Below are positions 48,415 through 54,849 of a stretch of DNA of 54,849 bases, piece after piece. The stretch comes from Pseudomonas jinjuensis. Lineage in GTDB: Bacteria > Pseudomonadota > Gammaproteobacteria > Pseudomonadales > Pseudomonadaceae. Location of the stretch: the NCBI RefSeq assembly GCF_900103845.1, contig NZ_FNIJ01000021.1:49368-104216 (forward strand). The letters run 5' to 3'. The first letter of the stretch is position 1. Each line of letters starts with the position of its first letter. A program made the translations under genes and the position numbers. Under the pieces are notes generated by a model. It had not been told where the DNA came from. It was given only the letters and a program-made list of their open reading frames with translations, and ran no database searches.

Positions 48415-49433
48415 GCTCCGTTCCGGCAACCGGTCGTATCGGCGTCTGGGCCATGCTGGCGGGCGCGCTGCTGGCCTGCCTGCTCATCGCCCTGCTGGCC
48501 GGCAAATATCCGCTGCGTCCCGCCGATCTCTGGCAGTCGCTGGCCGCGCACCTTGGCGGCGACCCCGGGAGCGTGCCCGAACGGATCGAAACCGTGCTGT
48601 GGAATCTCCGTATGCCGCGCATTCTCGCCGCCCTGGCAGTCGGCGCCAGCCTGTCCGCGGCCGGTGCCGCGTACCAGAGCATGTTCCGCAATCCACTGGT
48701 GTCGCCCGATATCCTCGGCGTTTCGGCCGGGGCCGGGCTGGGGGCGGTCCTCGCCATCTTCCTCGGCCTGTCGTTGCCGTGGGTGCAGCTGTCGGCATTC
48801 TGCGGCGGCCTGCTGGCAGTGGCCTCGGTGTATCTGCTAGCCAGCCGGGTCGGGCGGCATGATCCGGTACTGGTCCTGGTGCTGGCCGGGGTGGCGCTGT
48901 CGGCGCTGCTGGGGGCGGGGATTTCCCTGCTGAAGGTGCTTTCCGACCCCTATACCCAGTTGGCCAGCATCACCTTCTGGCTGCTGGGCGGCCTCAATGG
49001 CGTCAGCCGGGAGGACCTGCTGGGCGCGGCGCCGCTCATGCTGTTCGGGGTGCTGCCGCTGGTCCTGTTGCGCTGGCGCGTCAACCTGCTCAGCCTGAGC
49101 GACGAGGAAGCCGCCGCCCTGGGCCTGAATATCGTCCGCACCCGGCGCCTGTTGATAGTGGCGGCAACCCTGATGACCGCCAGCGCCGTGTCCATCACCG
49201 GCATCATCGGCTGGATCGGCCTGGTCGTGCCGCACATGGCGCGGCTGCTGGTGGGCGCGGAGTTTTCCCGCCTGCTGCCTGCCAGCCTGTTGCTGGGCGC
49301 TGGCTTCCTGCTGCTCACCGATACCCTGGCGCGTACCGTGGCGGCCATGGAGCTGCCGCTGGGCATTCTCACCGCGCTGGTCGGCGCGCCATTCTTCCTG
49401 GTGCTTCTGGCGCGTGGCGGGCGCAGCGCATGA
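48411..49433 (+). CDS. FecCD-family ABC importer permease
   Basis: A 340-residue inner-membrane permease with about ten membrane segments, the type II (BtuC/FecCD/MolB) importer fold. Diagnostic stretches: RMPRILAALAVGASLSAAGAAYQSMFRNPLVSPDILGVSAGAGLGA near residues 67-112, FWLLGGLNG, LSLSDEEAAALGLNIVRTRRLL (coupling-helix region), and GIIGWIGLVVPHMARLLVGAEFSRLLPAS. ATG 48411 overlaps the binding-protein stop and its own stop overlaps the ATPase start. A single permease gene suggests a homodimeric channel, as in BtuC2 and MolB2. Confidence 0.92.
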   Translation: MSSVPATGRIGVWAMLAGALLACLLIALLAGKYPLRPADLWQSLAAHLGGDPGSVPERIETVLWNLRMPRILAALAVGASLSAAGAAYQSMFRNPLVSPDILGVSAGAGLGAVLAIFLGLSLPWVQLSAFCGGLLAVASVYLLASRVGRHDPVLVLVLAGVALSALLGAGISLLKVLSDPYTQLASITFWLLGGLNGVSREDLLGAAPLMLFGVLPLVLLRWRVNLLSLSDEEAAALGLNIVRTRRLLIVAATLMTASAVSITGIIGWIGLVVPHMARLLVGAEFSRLLPASLLLGAGFLLLTDTLARTVAAMELPLGILTALVGAPFFLVLLARGGRSA

Positions 49434-50209
49434 GCCGGCTGGAAGCGCGGCAACTGGCGATCGGCTACCCGGGCCGGCTGCTTGGCCAGGGCATGGACCT
49501 GCATCTGCAGCGCGGTGAAGTGCTCTGCCTGCTTGGCCCCAACGGCAGCGGCAAGTCCACCCTGTTCAAGACCATGCTCGGGCTGCTGGCGCCCCTGGGC
49601 GGCACTGTCCTGCTGGACGGACGTCCGCTGCCGCAGTGGTCCCGGCGCACGCTGGCCGGGCGCATCGGCTATGTGCCCCAGGCCCAGGGCCGGGGCTTCC
49701 CGTTCAGCGTCGAGGAGATGGTCCTGCTCGGGCGCAGTGCGCACCTGGGGGCTTTCTCCAGCCCTTCGGCGCATGATCGAAGCGTGGCCTGTGCCTGCCT
49801 GGAGCGTCTTGGCATCGCCCACTTGCGGCAACGCATCTACACCACCCTGAGCGGCGGGGAACAGCAACTGGTGCTGATCGCCCGCGCGCTGGCGCAGGAG
49901 CCTTCCCTCCTGGTGCTGGACGAGCCCACCGCCAGCCTGGACTTCGGCAACCAGATCCGCGTGCTGGAGCATATCCAGGCGCTGCGCGGGCAGGGGCTGG
50001 GCATCCTGATTTGCACCCACCAGCCGGAACACGCGCTGCGCGTGGCCGACCGTATCGCGCTGTTCCGGCAGGGCTGCCTTTTCCACTGCCGGGATGCGCT
50101 CAGCGTGGAGCGCCTGGCCTGGCTCTACGACCTGCCGGCGCAGCAGATTCGCACCCAATTGCAACTGTTTTCCGGATTGACCGGGGGGAGTGACCATGAG
50201 CCTGGATGA
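49430..50209 (+). CDS. FecE/MolC-type ABC importer ATPase
   Basis: A 259-residue ABC ATPase of the metal-chelate group. Walker A GPNGSGKST (residues 37-45), Q-loop VPQAQG, signature LSGGEQQL, Walker B LLVLDEPTASLD and switch His in CTHQPEH are all intact. It completes the binding protein-permease-ATPase set. The ATG overlaps the permease stop, and the 3' end overlaps the methyltransferase start by 14 bases. Confidence 0.92.
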   Translation: MSRLEARQLAIGYPGRLLGQGMDLHLQRGEVLCLLGPNGSGKSTLFKTMLGLLAPLGGTVLLDGRPLPQWSRRTLAGRIGYVPQAQGRGFPFSVEEMVLLGRSAHLGAFSSPSAHDRSVACACLERLGIAHLRQRIYTTLSGGEQQLVLIARALAQEPSLLVLDEPTASLDFGNQIRVLEHIQALRGQGLGILICTHQPEHALRVADRIALFRQGCLFHCRDALSVERLAWLYDLPAQQIRTQLQLFSGLTGGSDHEPG

Positions 50210-50993
50210 CATCGATTTCGCCGAGCGCTACCGCCAGCACATGCGCTGCGCCGCGCACCAGCCCAAGCCGGCCGGCGCCTGGGACCGGCGGGCCAGGGAG
50301 ATGAGCCGCAAGAGCCTGGGCGGCCCCTACAGCGAAGCCTTCATCGAGCGCATGGATCTCACCGGCGCGCGCAGTCTGCTGGATGTCGGCTGCGGTCCCG
50401 GGGCCATCTGCCTGCCGCTGGCCGGGCGCCTGGAGCGGGTCCATGGCCTGGACTACAGTCCGGCGATGCTCGAATGCCTGGAGAGCAACGCCCGCGAGCT
50501 CGGACTGGACAACGTGCAGCCGATCCTGCGCGCCTGGGAGGACGACTGGAGCGACGTGCCGGTCTGCGACATCCTGGTCGCCTCGCGTTCGGCCCTGGTC
50601 GCCGACCTGGATGCGATCCTCGAGCGGATCAACCGGCATGCCCGCCTGCGCGTCTACATGACCCAGCTGGTCGGCGGGCGCTTCATCGACAGCGAGATCG
50701 CCTCCGTGCTGGGGCGCGAGCTGCCACCGGCGTTCCCCGACTACATCTACACGATCAACCTGCTGTACCGGCGGGGCATCCACCCGCGCCTGGACTATAT
50801 CCAGACGCCCAGCCGGCTGGCCGGCTGCGAGCGCTTCGAGGAGTTCGCCGAGAAGATCGCCTGGTCGTTCGGCAGCCTCTCCGACGACGAGCGGGTAGCC
50901 CTTCAGGCCTGGTTCCGCGCCGACCCCGAGCGCGCCCGGCGCGGTGGCGCGCCGATGCGCTGGGCTTTCGTCAGCTGGGATGTCCCGGGCTGA
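50196..50993 (+). CDS. Class I SAM-dependent methyltransferase
   Basis: A 265-residue Rossmann methyltransferase: motif I LLDVGCGPGAICLPLA (about residues 60-75), motif II GLDYSPAMLECLESNA, and an acidic post-II region AWEDDWSDVPVCDILVASR. A PCD segment stands where N-methyltransferases have NPPY, so a small-molecule substrate is plausible. ATG 50196 has GGGGGGAG five bases upstream and lies inside the ATPase gene, so the two are coupled. Similar genes accompany FecBCD-type importers in other bacteria (recollection). Substrate unknown; modification of an imported or exported ligand is one possibility. Confidence 0.8.
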   Translation: MSLDDIDFAERYRQHMRCAAHQPKPAGAWDRRAREMSRKSLGGPYSEAFIERMDLTGARSLLDVGCGPGAICLPLAGRLERVHGLDYSPAMLECLESNARELGLDNVQPILRAWEDDWSDVPVCDILVASRSALVADLDAILERINRHARLRVYMTQLVGGRFIDSEIASVLGRELPPAFPDYIYTINLLYRRGIHPRLDYIQTPSRLAGCERFEEFAEKIAWSFGSLSDDERVALQAWFRADPERARRGGAPMRWAFVSWDVPG

Positions 50994-51014
50994 GCCCGGT
51001 CATTCCCGGCCGGC

Positions 51015-51662
51015 TCAGGCCGGCAGACAGACCCCGGTGCCGCCCAACCCGCAATAGCCATTCGGATTCTTCGCCAGGTACTGCTGGTGATAGGCCTCGG
51101 CGTAATAGAAGGGCGGCACCTCGCGGATTTCCGTGGTGATCGGGCCGTAGCCGCTGCGCGCCAGTTCGGCCTGGAAGGCGGCGTGGCTGGCGTCGATGGC
51201 ATCCTTCTGGGCGTGGTCGAACCAGTAGATGGCCGAGCGGTACTGGGTGCCGGTGTCGTTGCCCTGGCGCATGCCCTGGGTCGGGTCGTGGGATTCCCAG
51301 AACACCTTGAGCAGCTTCCCGATGCTGGTTTCGCGCGGGTCGTAGACCACCAGCACCACTTCGGAATGCCCGGTCAGGCCGGAGCAGACTTCGTCGTAGG
51401 TCGGGTTCGGCGTCAGGCCGCCGGCGTAGCCGACCGCGGTGACCCACACGCCCGGCTGCTGCCAGAAGCGCCGCTCGGCGCCCCAGAAGCAGCCGAGGCC
51501 GAGGATGATCTGCTGCATGCCGGCGGGGAAGGGCGCTTCCAGCGGGCGGCCGTTGACGTAATGCGCTTCCGGCACCGGCATCGGGCTTTCCCGGCCCGGC
51601 AGGGCCTGGGCGGCGCTGGGCAGCTCCAGCTTCTGGGTCAGTATTTGCGAGCGCAGGACCAT
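51015..51662 (-). CDS. msrA: Peptide methionine-(S)-S-oxide reductase MsrA
   Basis: Repairs oxidised methionine in proteins using thioredoxin. The 215-residue protein has the catalytic [41 protein letters not shown], and [14 protein letters not shown]. The resolving cysteines lie near the C terminus ([14 protein letters not shown]). The 50-residue N-terminal extension ([23 protein letters not shown]) is typical of the E. coli-type enzyme. AAGGAG precedes ATG 51662. It converges on the methyltransferase gene with only 21 bases between stops. Confidence 0.96.
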   Translation of the reverse strand: MVLRSQILTQKLELPSAAQALPGRESPMPVPEAHYVNGRPLEAPFPAGMQQIILGLGCFWGAERRFWQQPGVWVTAVGYAGGLTPNPTYDEVCSGLTGHSEVVLVVYDPRETSIGKLLKVFWESHDPTQGMRQGNDTGTQYRSAIYWFDHAQKDAIDASHAAFQAELARSGYGPITTEIREVPPFYYAEAYHQQYLAKNPNGYCGLGGTGVCLPA

Positions 51663-51762
51663 GGCATTCGTCTCCTTTTCCGGAATGTCTCTATCGTCGA
51701 CGGGGTAGGCGAAAGAGAGTACAGGTTTTTGCCGGCCTGGCGACGGGCGGATGCGTATCGGT

Positions 51763-54444
51763 TCAGCCGGAGCGCGGCGGATAGCGGCGCAGGCGTTCCC
51801 GCAGTTCCTCGCCGGGAATCGGCCGGTCGAACAGGAAGCCCTGGCCGATGTCGCAGCGGTTGCGGCGCAGGAAGGCCAGCTGGGCAGCGGTTTCCACGCC
51901 TTCGGCGACCACCAGCAGCTTGAGGTTGTGGGCCATGGCGATCACCGCCGAGGTGATTTCCACGTCGTCCTGGTTGTCCGGGATGTCCTTGATGAAGCTG
52001 CGGTCGATCTTGATCACGTCGATGGGGAATTTCTTCAGGTAGCTCAGCGACGAGTAGCCGGTGCCGAAGTCGTCCATCGCCAGGGTCAGCCCCAGGCTCT
52101 TCAGGCGCAGCAGTTGCTGGCGCGTGTCGTCGGTGGCGTCGAGCAGCAGGCTTTCGGTGAGCTCCAGCTCCAGCTGCGCGGCGGAGACTTCCTCTTCGTC
52201 GAGGATCGCGGCGATCGAGCCGACCAGGTCGGGATCGCCGAACTGCCGCGGCGACAGGTTGATCGCCACGCGCAGATGGCCGAAGCCCTGGCCGTTGAGC
52301 TGGCGGATGCGCCGGCAGGCCTCGCGGATCACCCATTTGCCGATGGGGATGATCAGCCCGGTGTCCTCGGCGACGCTGATGAACTGCTCCGGGCCGATCA
52401 TGCCCTTGCTGGGATGCTGCCAGCGCACCAGCGCCTCCAGGCCGAGCAACTGGCCGCTGCGCAGGCACAGCTTGGGCTGGTAGTGCACGGCCAGCTCGTC
52501 ATGGGCCAGGGCCCGGCGCAGGTTGCTCTCGACGAACAGCTTGTTGCTGGCCTCGGCGGTCAGTTCCTCGGTGAAGGTCTGGGTGCGGTGCTTGCCGTTG
52601 GCCTTGGCCTTGTGCAGCGCCAGGCCCGCATGCTTCATCAGGGTATGCGGGTCGCGGCCATGCTGCGGCGCATAGGCCAGGCCGATGGAGCCGGTGATGC
52701 TGATCAGCTGGTTGTCGACGAACAGCGGCTTGTTCAGCACTTCCAGCAACTGCCCGGCGATGCGCTCGCTGTGGCCCGCGTTCGATTCGTCGAGGAGCAC
52801 GGCGAACTCGTTGCTGGCGAAGCGCGCCAGGGTGGCGTTGTCGCCCAGGCTGCTGTTCAGCCGCCGGGCCAGGCGGGCGAGCAGCTTGTCGCCGGTCTGG
52901 TGGCCGAGGCTGTCGTTGATCCGCTTGAAGTTGTCGATGTCCACCAGCAGCAGGCTGAGCCGCTGGTCGGCGGCGGCCTGCAGGCGCTCGCTGAGGGTGT
53001 TGATGAAGAAGTGCCGGTTGGCCAGGCCGGTGAGGTTGTCGCGCCAGGCCAGCTTCTCGATGTGGCGCTGGGTCAGCTTGTTGCGCGTGATGTCTTCGTA
53101 GATGCCGATGTAGTGGGTCGGCTCGCCGTTCTCGGCGCAGACCTTGGTCAGCGACAGCTGCGCCCAGTAGGGTTCGAGGTCCTTGCGCCGGCTGCGGAAT
53201 TCGCCCTGCCAGGTGGTCTGCGCGGCCAGCGCGGCCTGGGCCTCGGGCAGGCGTTCGGCGAAGCTGGCCAGCGCCGGCAGTTCCGCCAGGCGCCGGCCGC
53301 GGACCTCGTCGGCGCCGTACTGGGTGATGCTGGTGAAGGCGGGGTTGACGTATTCCAGCAGGCCGTCGCGGTCGAGCAGCAGGAAGGCGCTGGAACTCTG
53401 TTCGACGGCGCGCTGGAACAGGTGCAGGGTGCTGGAGACGCTGCGCCGCTCGTGGTTCATCAGCACGTGGGCGTACTGGTCGGCCAGTTCGCCGGCGAAG
53501 GCGATCTCGTCGCTCTGCCACTGGCGCGGCGCGCCGACATGTTCCAGGCAGAGCACCCCGACCACCTCGCCGCCGACGCGGATGCTCGCGTCGAGCAGGG
53601 AGCCGACGCCCAGCGGGCGCAGGAACTGGCTGGCCAGCTCGCGGGTGCGCGGGTCCTGCATGACGTTGTGGGCGTCGATGGCGCGGCCGCTGTTGAGCGC
53701 TTCGAGGTAGTAGGGGAAGTGGTCGGCATCGATGTCCGCCGGTTTCTCGTAGGCGCCGGTGTCGCGGCAGTAGACGGTGACCGCTTCCAGGCGGTTGCCG
53801 GCATGCAGCCGCCAGATGCCTGCGCGCGCCACGTCGTAGGTCTCGCAGGCGGCCTGGGCGATCAGCCGCGCCGCCTCCAGCAGCGGGTCGTCGGACAGGT
53901 AGCGATGCCGCGCGAGGCGCACGATGAGGTTCTGCTGGGTGCGCGAGCGCAACAGGTGCTGCAGCTGTTCTTCCTGGGCGCGCTGGTACAGCTCCAGGGA
54001 CATGCGCAGGCGCATTTCCTGCTCGTCCGGCTGTGGCTCGTCGAGGGCGAGGTTCTCTTCCGGCAGCAGGTAGCCATGCAGCAGCTGGCGGCCATGGTGC
54101 TGGAAGGCCGTGCCGATCTCCAGCACGCTCAGGCAGCCCTTCGGCGTATGCAGGTTGTAGCGGACGCTGTAGCGGCGGTCCTGCAGCAGCTGCTGCTGGA
54201 TCTGCTCGTGCAGCCGGTAGCGCGCCTCGGGCTCCATCAGGCTGGCGAAGGGGGCGTCGATGAGGCTGCACAGGTCTGTGGCCGAGACGCCGAACAGGCG
54301 CTCGCAGCCGGGATCGAGGAACAGCAGCGCCCAACTCGCCTCGTTGCTGCGTTCGAAGCGCAACATGCCGAGTCGCGAGGGGATGGGGAGTTGCGTCACA
54401 ACCTCAGCCGCCGGTCGGGTGGCGGCATCGGGATGGCTCTTCAT
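51763..54444 (-). CDS. dipA: c-di-GMP phosphodiesterase DipA (PAS-GAF-PAS-GGDEF-EAL)
   Basis: Hydrolyses c-di-GMP and, in P. aeruginosa, is needed for biofilm dispersal. The 893-residue product has an N-terminal PAS-like domain (about residues 20-130), a GAF domain (about 180-335), a second PAS (about 345-465), a GGDEF domain in which the motif reads ASNEF (about 480-640, predicted non-catalytic as a cyclase), and an EAL domain with [42 protein letters not shown] and EGVET intact. ATG 54444 gives the length I recall for DipA; ATG 54513 and further frame to 54735 are possible but have no ribosome site and run into repeats. Confidence 0.9.
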   Translation of the reverse strand: MKSHPDAATRPAAEVVTQLPIPSRLGMLRFERSNEASWALLFLDPGCERLFGVSATDLCSLIDAPFASLMEPEARYRLHEQIQQQLLQDRRYSVRYNLHTPKGCLSVLEIGTAFQHHGRQLLHGYLLPEENLALDEPQPDEQEMRLRMSLELYQRAQEEQLQHLLRSRTQQNLIVRLARHRYLSDDPLLEAARLIAQAACETYDVARAGIWRLHAGNRLEAVTVYCRDTGAYEKPADIDADHFPYYLEALNSGRAIDAHNVMQDPRTRELASQFLRPLGVGSLLDASIRVGGEVVGVLCLEHVGAPRQWQSDEIAFAGELADQYAHVLMNHERRSVSSTLHLFQRAVEQSSSAFLLLDRDGLLEYVNPAFTSITQYGADEVRGRRLAELPALASFAERLPEAQAALAAQTTWQGEFRSRRKDLEPYWAQLSLTKVCAENGEPTHYIGIYEDITRNKLTQRHIEKLAWRDNLTGLANRHFFINTLSERLQAAADQRLSLLLVDIDNFKRINDSLGHQTGDKLLARLARRLNSSLGDNATLARFASNEFAVLLDESNAGHSERIAGQLLEVLNKPLFVDNQLISITGSIGLAYAPQHGRDPHTLMKHAGLALHKAKANGKHRTQTFTEELTAEASNKLFVESNLRRALAHDELAVHYQPKLCLRSGQLLGLEALVRWQHPSKGMIGPEQFISVAEDTGLIIPIGKWVIREACRRIRQLNGQGFGHLRVAINLSPRQFGDPDLVGSIAAILDEEEVSAAQLELELTESLLLDATDDTRQQLLRLKSLGLTLAMDDFGTGYSSLSYLKKFPIDVIKIDRSFIKDIPDNQDDVEITSAVIAMAHNLKLLVVAEGVETAAQLAFLRRNRCDIGQGFLFDRPIPGEELRERLRRYPPRSG

Positions 54445-54670
54445 GCGCAGCGGGTTCCAGTGCAGGGCGAGGTGTTCGGCCTCGGCCGACTTCCATGGCA
54501 AAGCAGGGTGCATGATGTGGAATAGTCTGACAAGCCAGGTGGTTATCGGCTGTCGGACGGCGGGATTGAGGGGCGGCGGGTGACCGTTCGGCGCCTTGTT
54601 GTTTTCCCGGGGCACAGTCCCTGCAGGAGCAGCCTGTAGGAGCAACTGTCTTACATCGTCTTGATGCTTC

Positions 54671-54803
54671 CCCCTCACCCTAACCCTCTCCCTCAGGGAG
54701 AGGGGACCGTTCGGAGTCGCCGGGTGGCACGGCATTCACCCCGACGCCAATCTGCCCCCTCTCCCTCTGGAGCGGGGCGCGCAGCCAGGGCTGGGGTGAG
54801 GGA
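54671..54803. repeat. CCCTCACCCTAACCCTCTCCC-type Pseudomonas repeat
   Basis: The left end CCCTCACCCTAACCCTCTCC and the right end CTGGGGTGAGGG are inverted relative to each other. Inside are two smaller CTCTCCCT/AGGGAGAG palindromes. The pattern is common in Pseudomonas and related intergenic DNA and looks like a small non-autonomous element. Confidence 0.7.
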
Positions 54804-54824
54804 GCCACAACACCAGACTTTCCC

Positions 54825-54849
54825 GTAGGAGCGGGCCATGCCCGCGACA
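54825..54849. repeat. REP arm cut by the window end
   Basis: GTAGGAGCGGGCCATGCCCG followed by CGACA is nearly identical to the left arm of the element at 2164. The partner arm presumably lies beyond the window. Confidence 0.75.

Larger units (their letters stand above)
54445..54849. other. Upstream region of dipA with extragenic repeats
   Basis: The last 405 bases hold the dipA promoter region (no clear site seen), a partial REP fragment (CTGTAGGAGCAACTG near 54634), a C/G-asymmetric repeat element at 54671-54803 and a truncated REP arm at the window end. An open frame crosses it on the minus strand but its translation is repeat-derived. Confidence 0.65.

Noticed and set aside
43890..50993. 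Nicotianamine-like metallophore (pseudopaline-type) locus
   Set aside because: The methyltransferase has a standard class I motif and is not a nicotianamine synthase, and no opine dehydrogenase or exporter gene is present.
51751..54525. A 924-residue plus-strand frame opposite dipA
   Set aside because: Shadow of dipA; composition dominated by Ala, Val, Gln and Leu, with no signal or domain.

Overview
The window is GC-rich chromosomal DNA from a gammaproteobacterium, almost certainly a Pseudomonas related to the P. aeruginosa group. The evidence is the pilMNOPQ-aroK-aroB-SPOR ATPase-gltB-gltD-hemE order, the dipA-msrA-rlmJ-acyl-CoA dehydrogenase-nhaP2-mscK-selO order, and the short palindromic REP elements (GTAGGAGCG...CGCTCCTAC) typical of the genus. 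From memory, most of the right two thirds follows the PA5045-to-PA5017 neighbourhood of PAO1, while the first 6.3 kb corresponds to PA0548-PA0555. The junction near 6.4-7.6 kb is therefore a rearrangement relative to PAO1. No rRNA, tRNA, CRISPR array, prophage or insertion sequence was seen.

Layout. 1-6.4 kb: central carbon metabolism (tkt, epd, pgk, class II fba) with two small lipoproteins between pgk and fba, one of them a lysozyme inhibitor of the MliC family. 6.4-7.4 kb: a YgjP-type metallopeptidase and a convergent four-helix membrane protein. 7.6-15.2 kb: penicillin-binding protein 1A (minus strand), divergent from the overlapping pilMNOPQ operon for type IV pilus assembly. 15.2-18.5 kb: shikimate genes aroK and aroB and a DamX-like SPOR protein. 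18.6-25.9 kb: glutamate synthase gltBD and hemE. 26-30 kb: a GABA-type permease with a sigma-54-like promoter, and a divergent MFS/LysR pair resembling E. coli YnfM/YnfL. 30-33.7 kb: an orphan ParA-like ATPase, thioredoxin 2, O-acetylhomoserine sulfhydrylase and an exported glycine-rich repeat protein. 33.7-42.7 kb, all minus strand: selO, mscK, nhaP2 and an acyl-CoA dehydrogenase. 42.8-43.7 kb: rlmJ. 51-54.4 kb: msrA and the c-di-GMP phosphodiesterase dipA.

The most interesting part is 43.8-51.0 kb. A seven-gene, tightly coupled operon sits between rlmJ and msrA, which I recall as neighbours in PAO1. It encodes a DUF4213/DUF364 protein, a TonB-dependent outer-membrane receptor, a DUF2478 protein, a complete FecBCD/MolABC-type ABC importer and a SAM-dependent methyltransferase. 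Its promoter region holds a perfect ANR/FNR box (TTGAT-TTCG-ATCAA) followed eight bases later by a sequence closely matching the ModE-molybdate operator. A hairpin then overlaps the first ribosome binding site. I read this as an anaerobically induced, molybdate-repressed uptake system for a molybdenum (or tungsten) complex that uses active transport across the outer membrane. The gene families and the sites are visible; the substrate is inferred.
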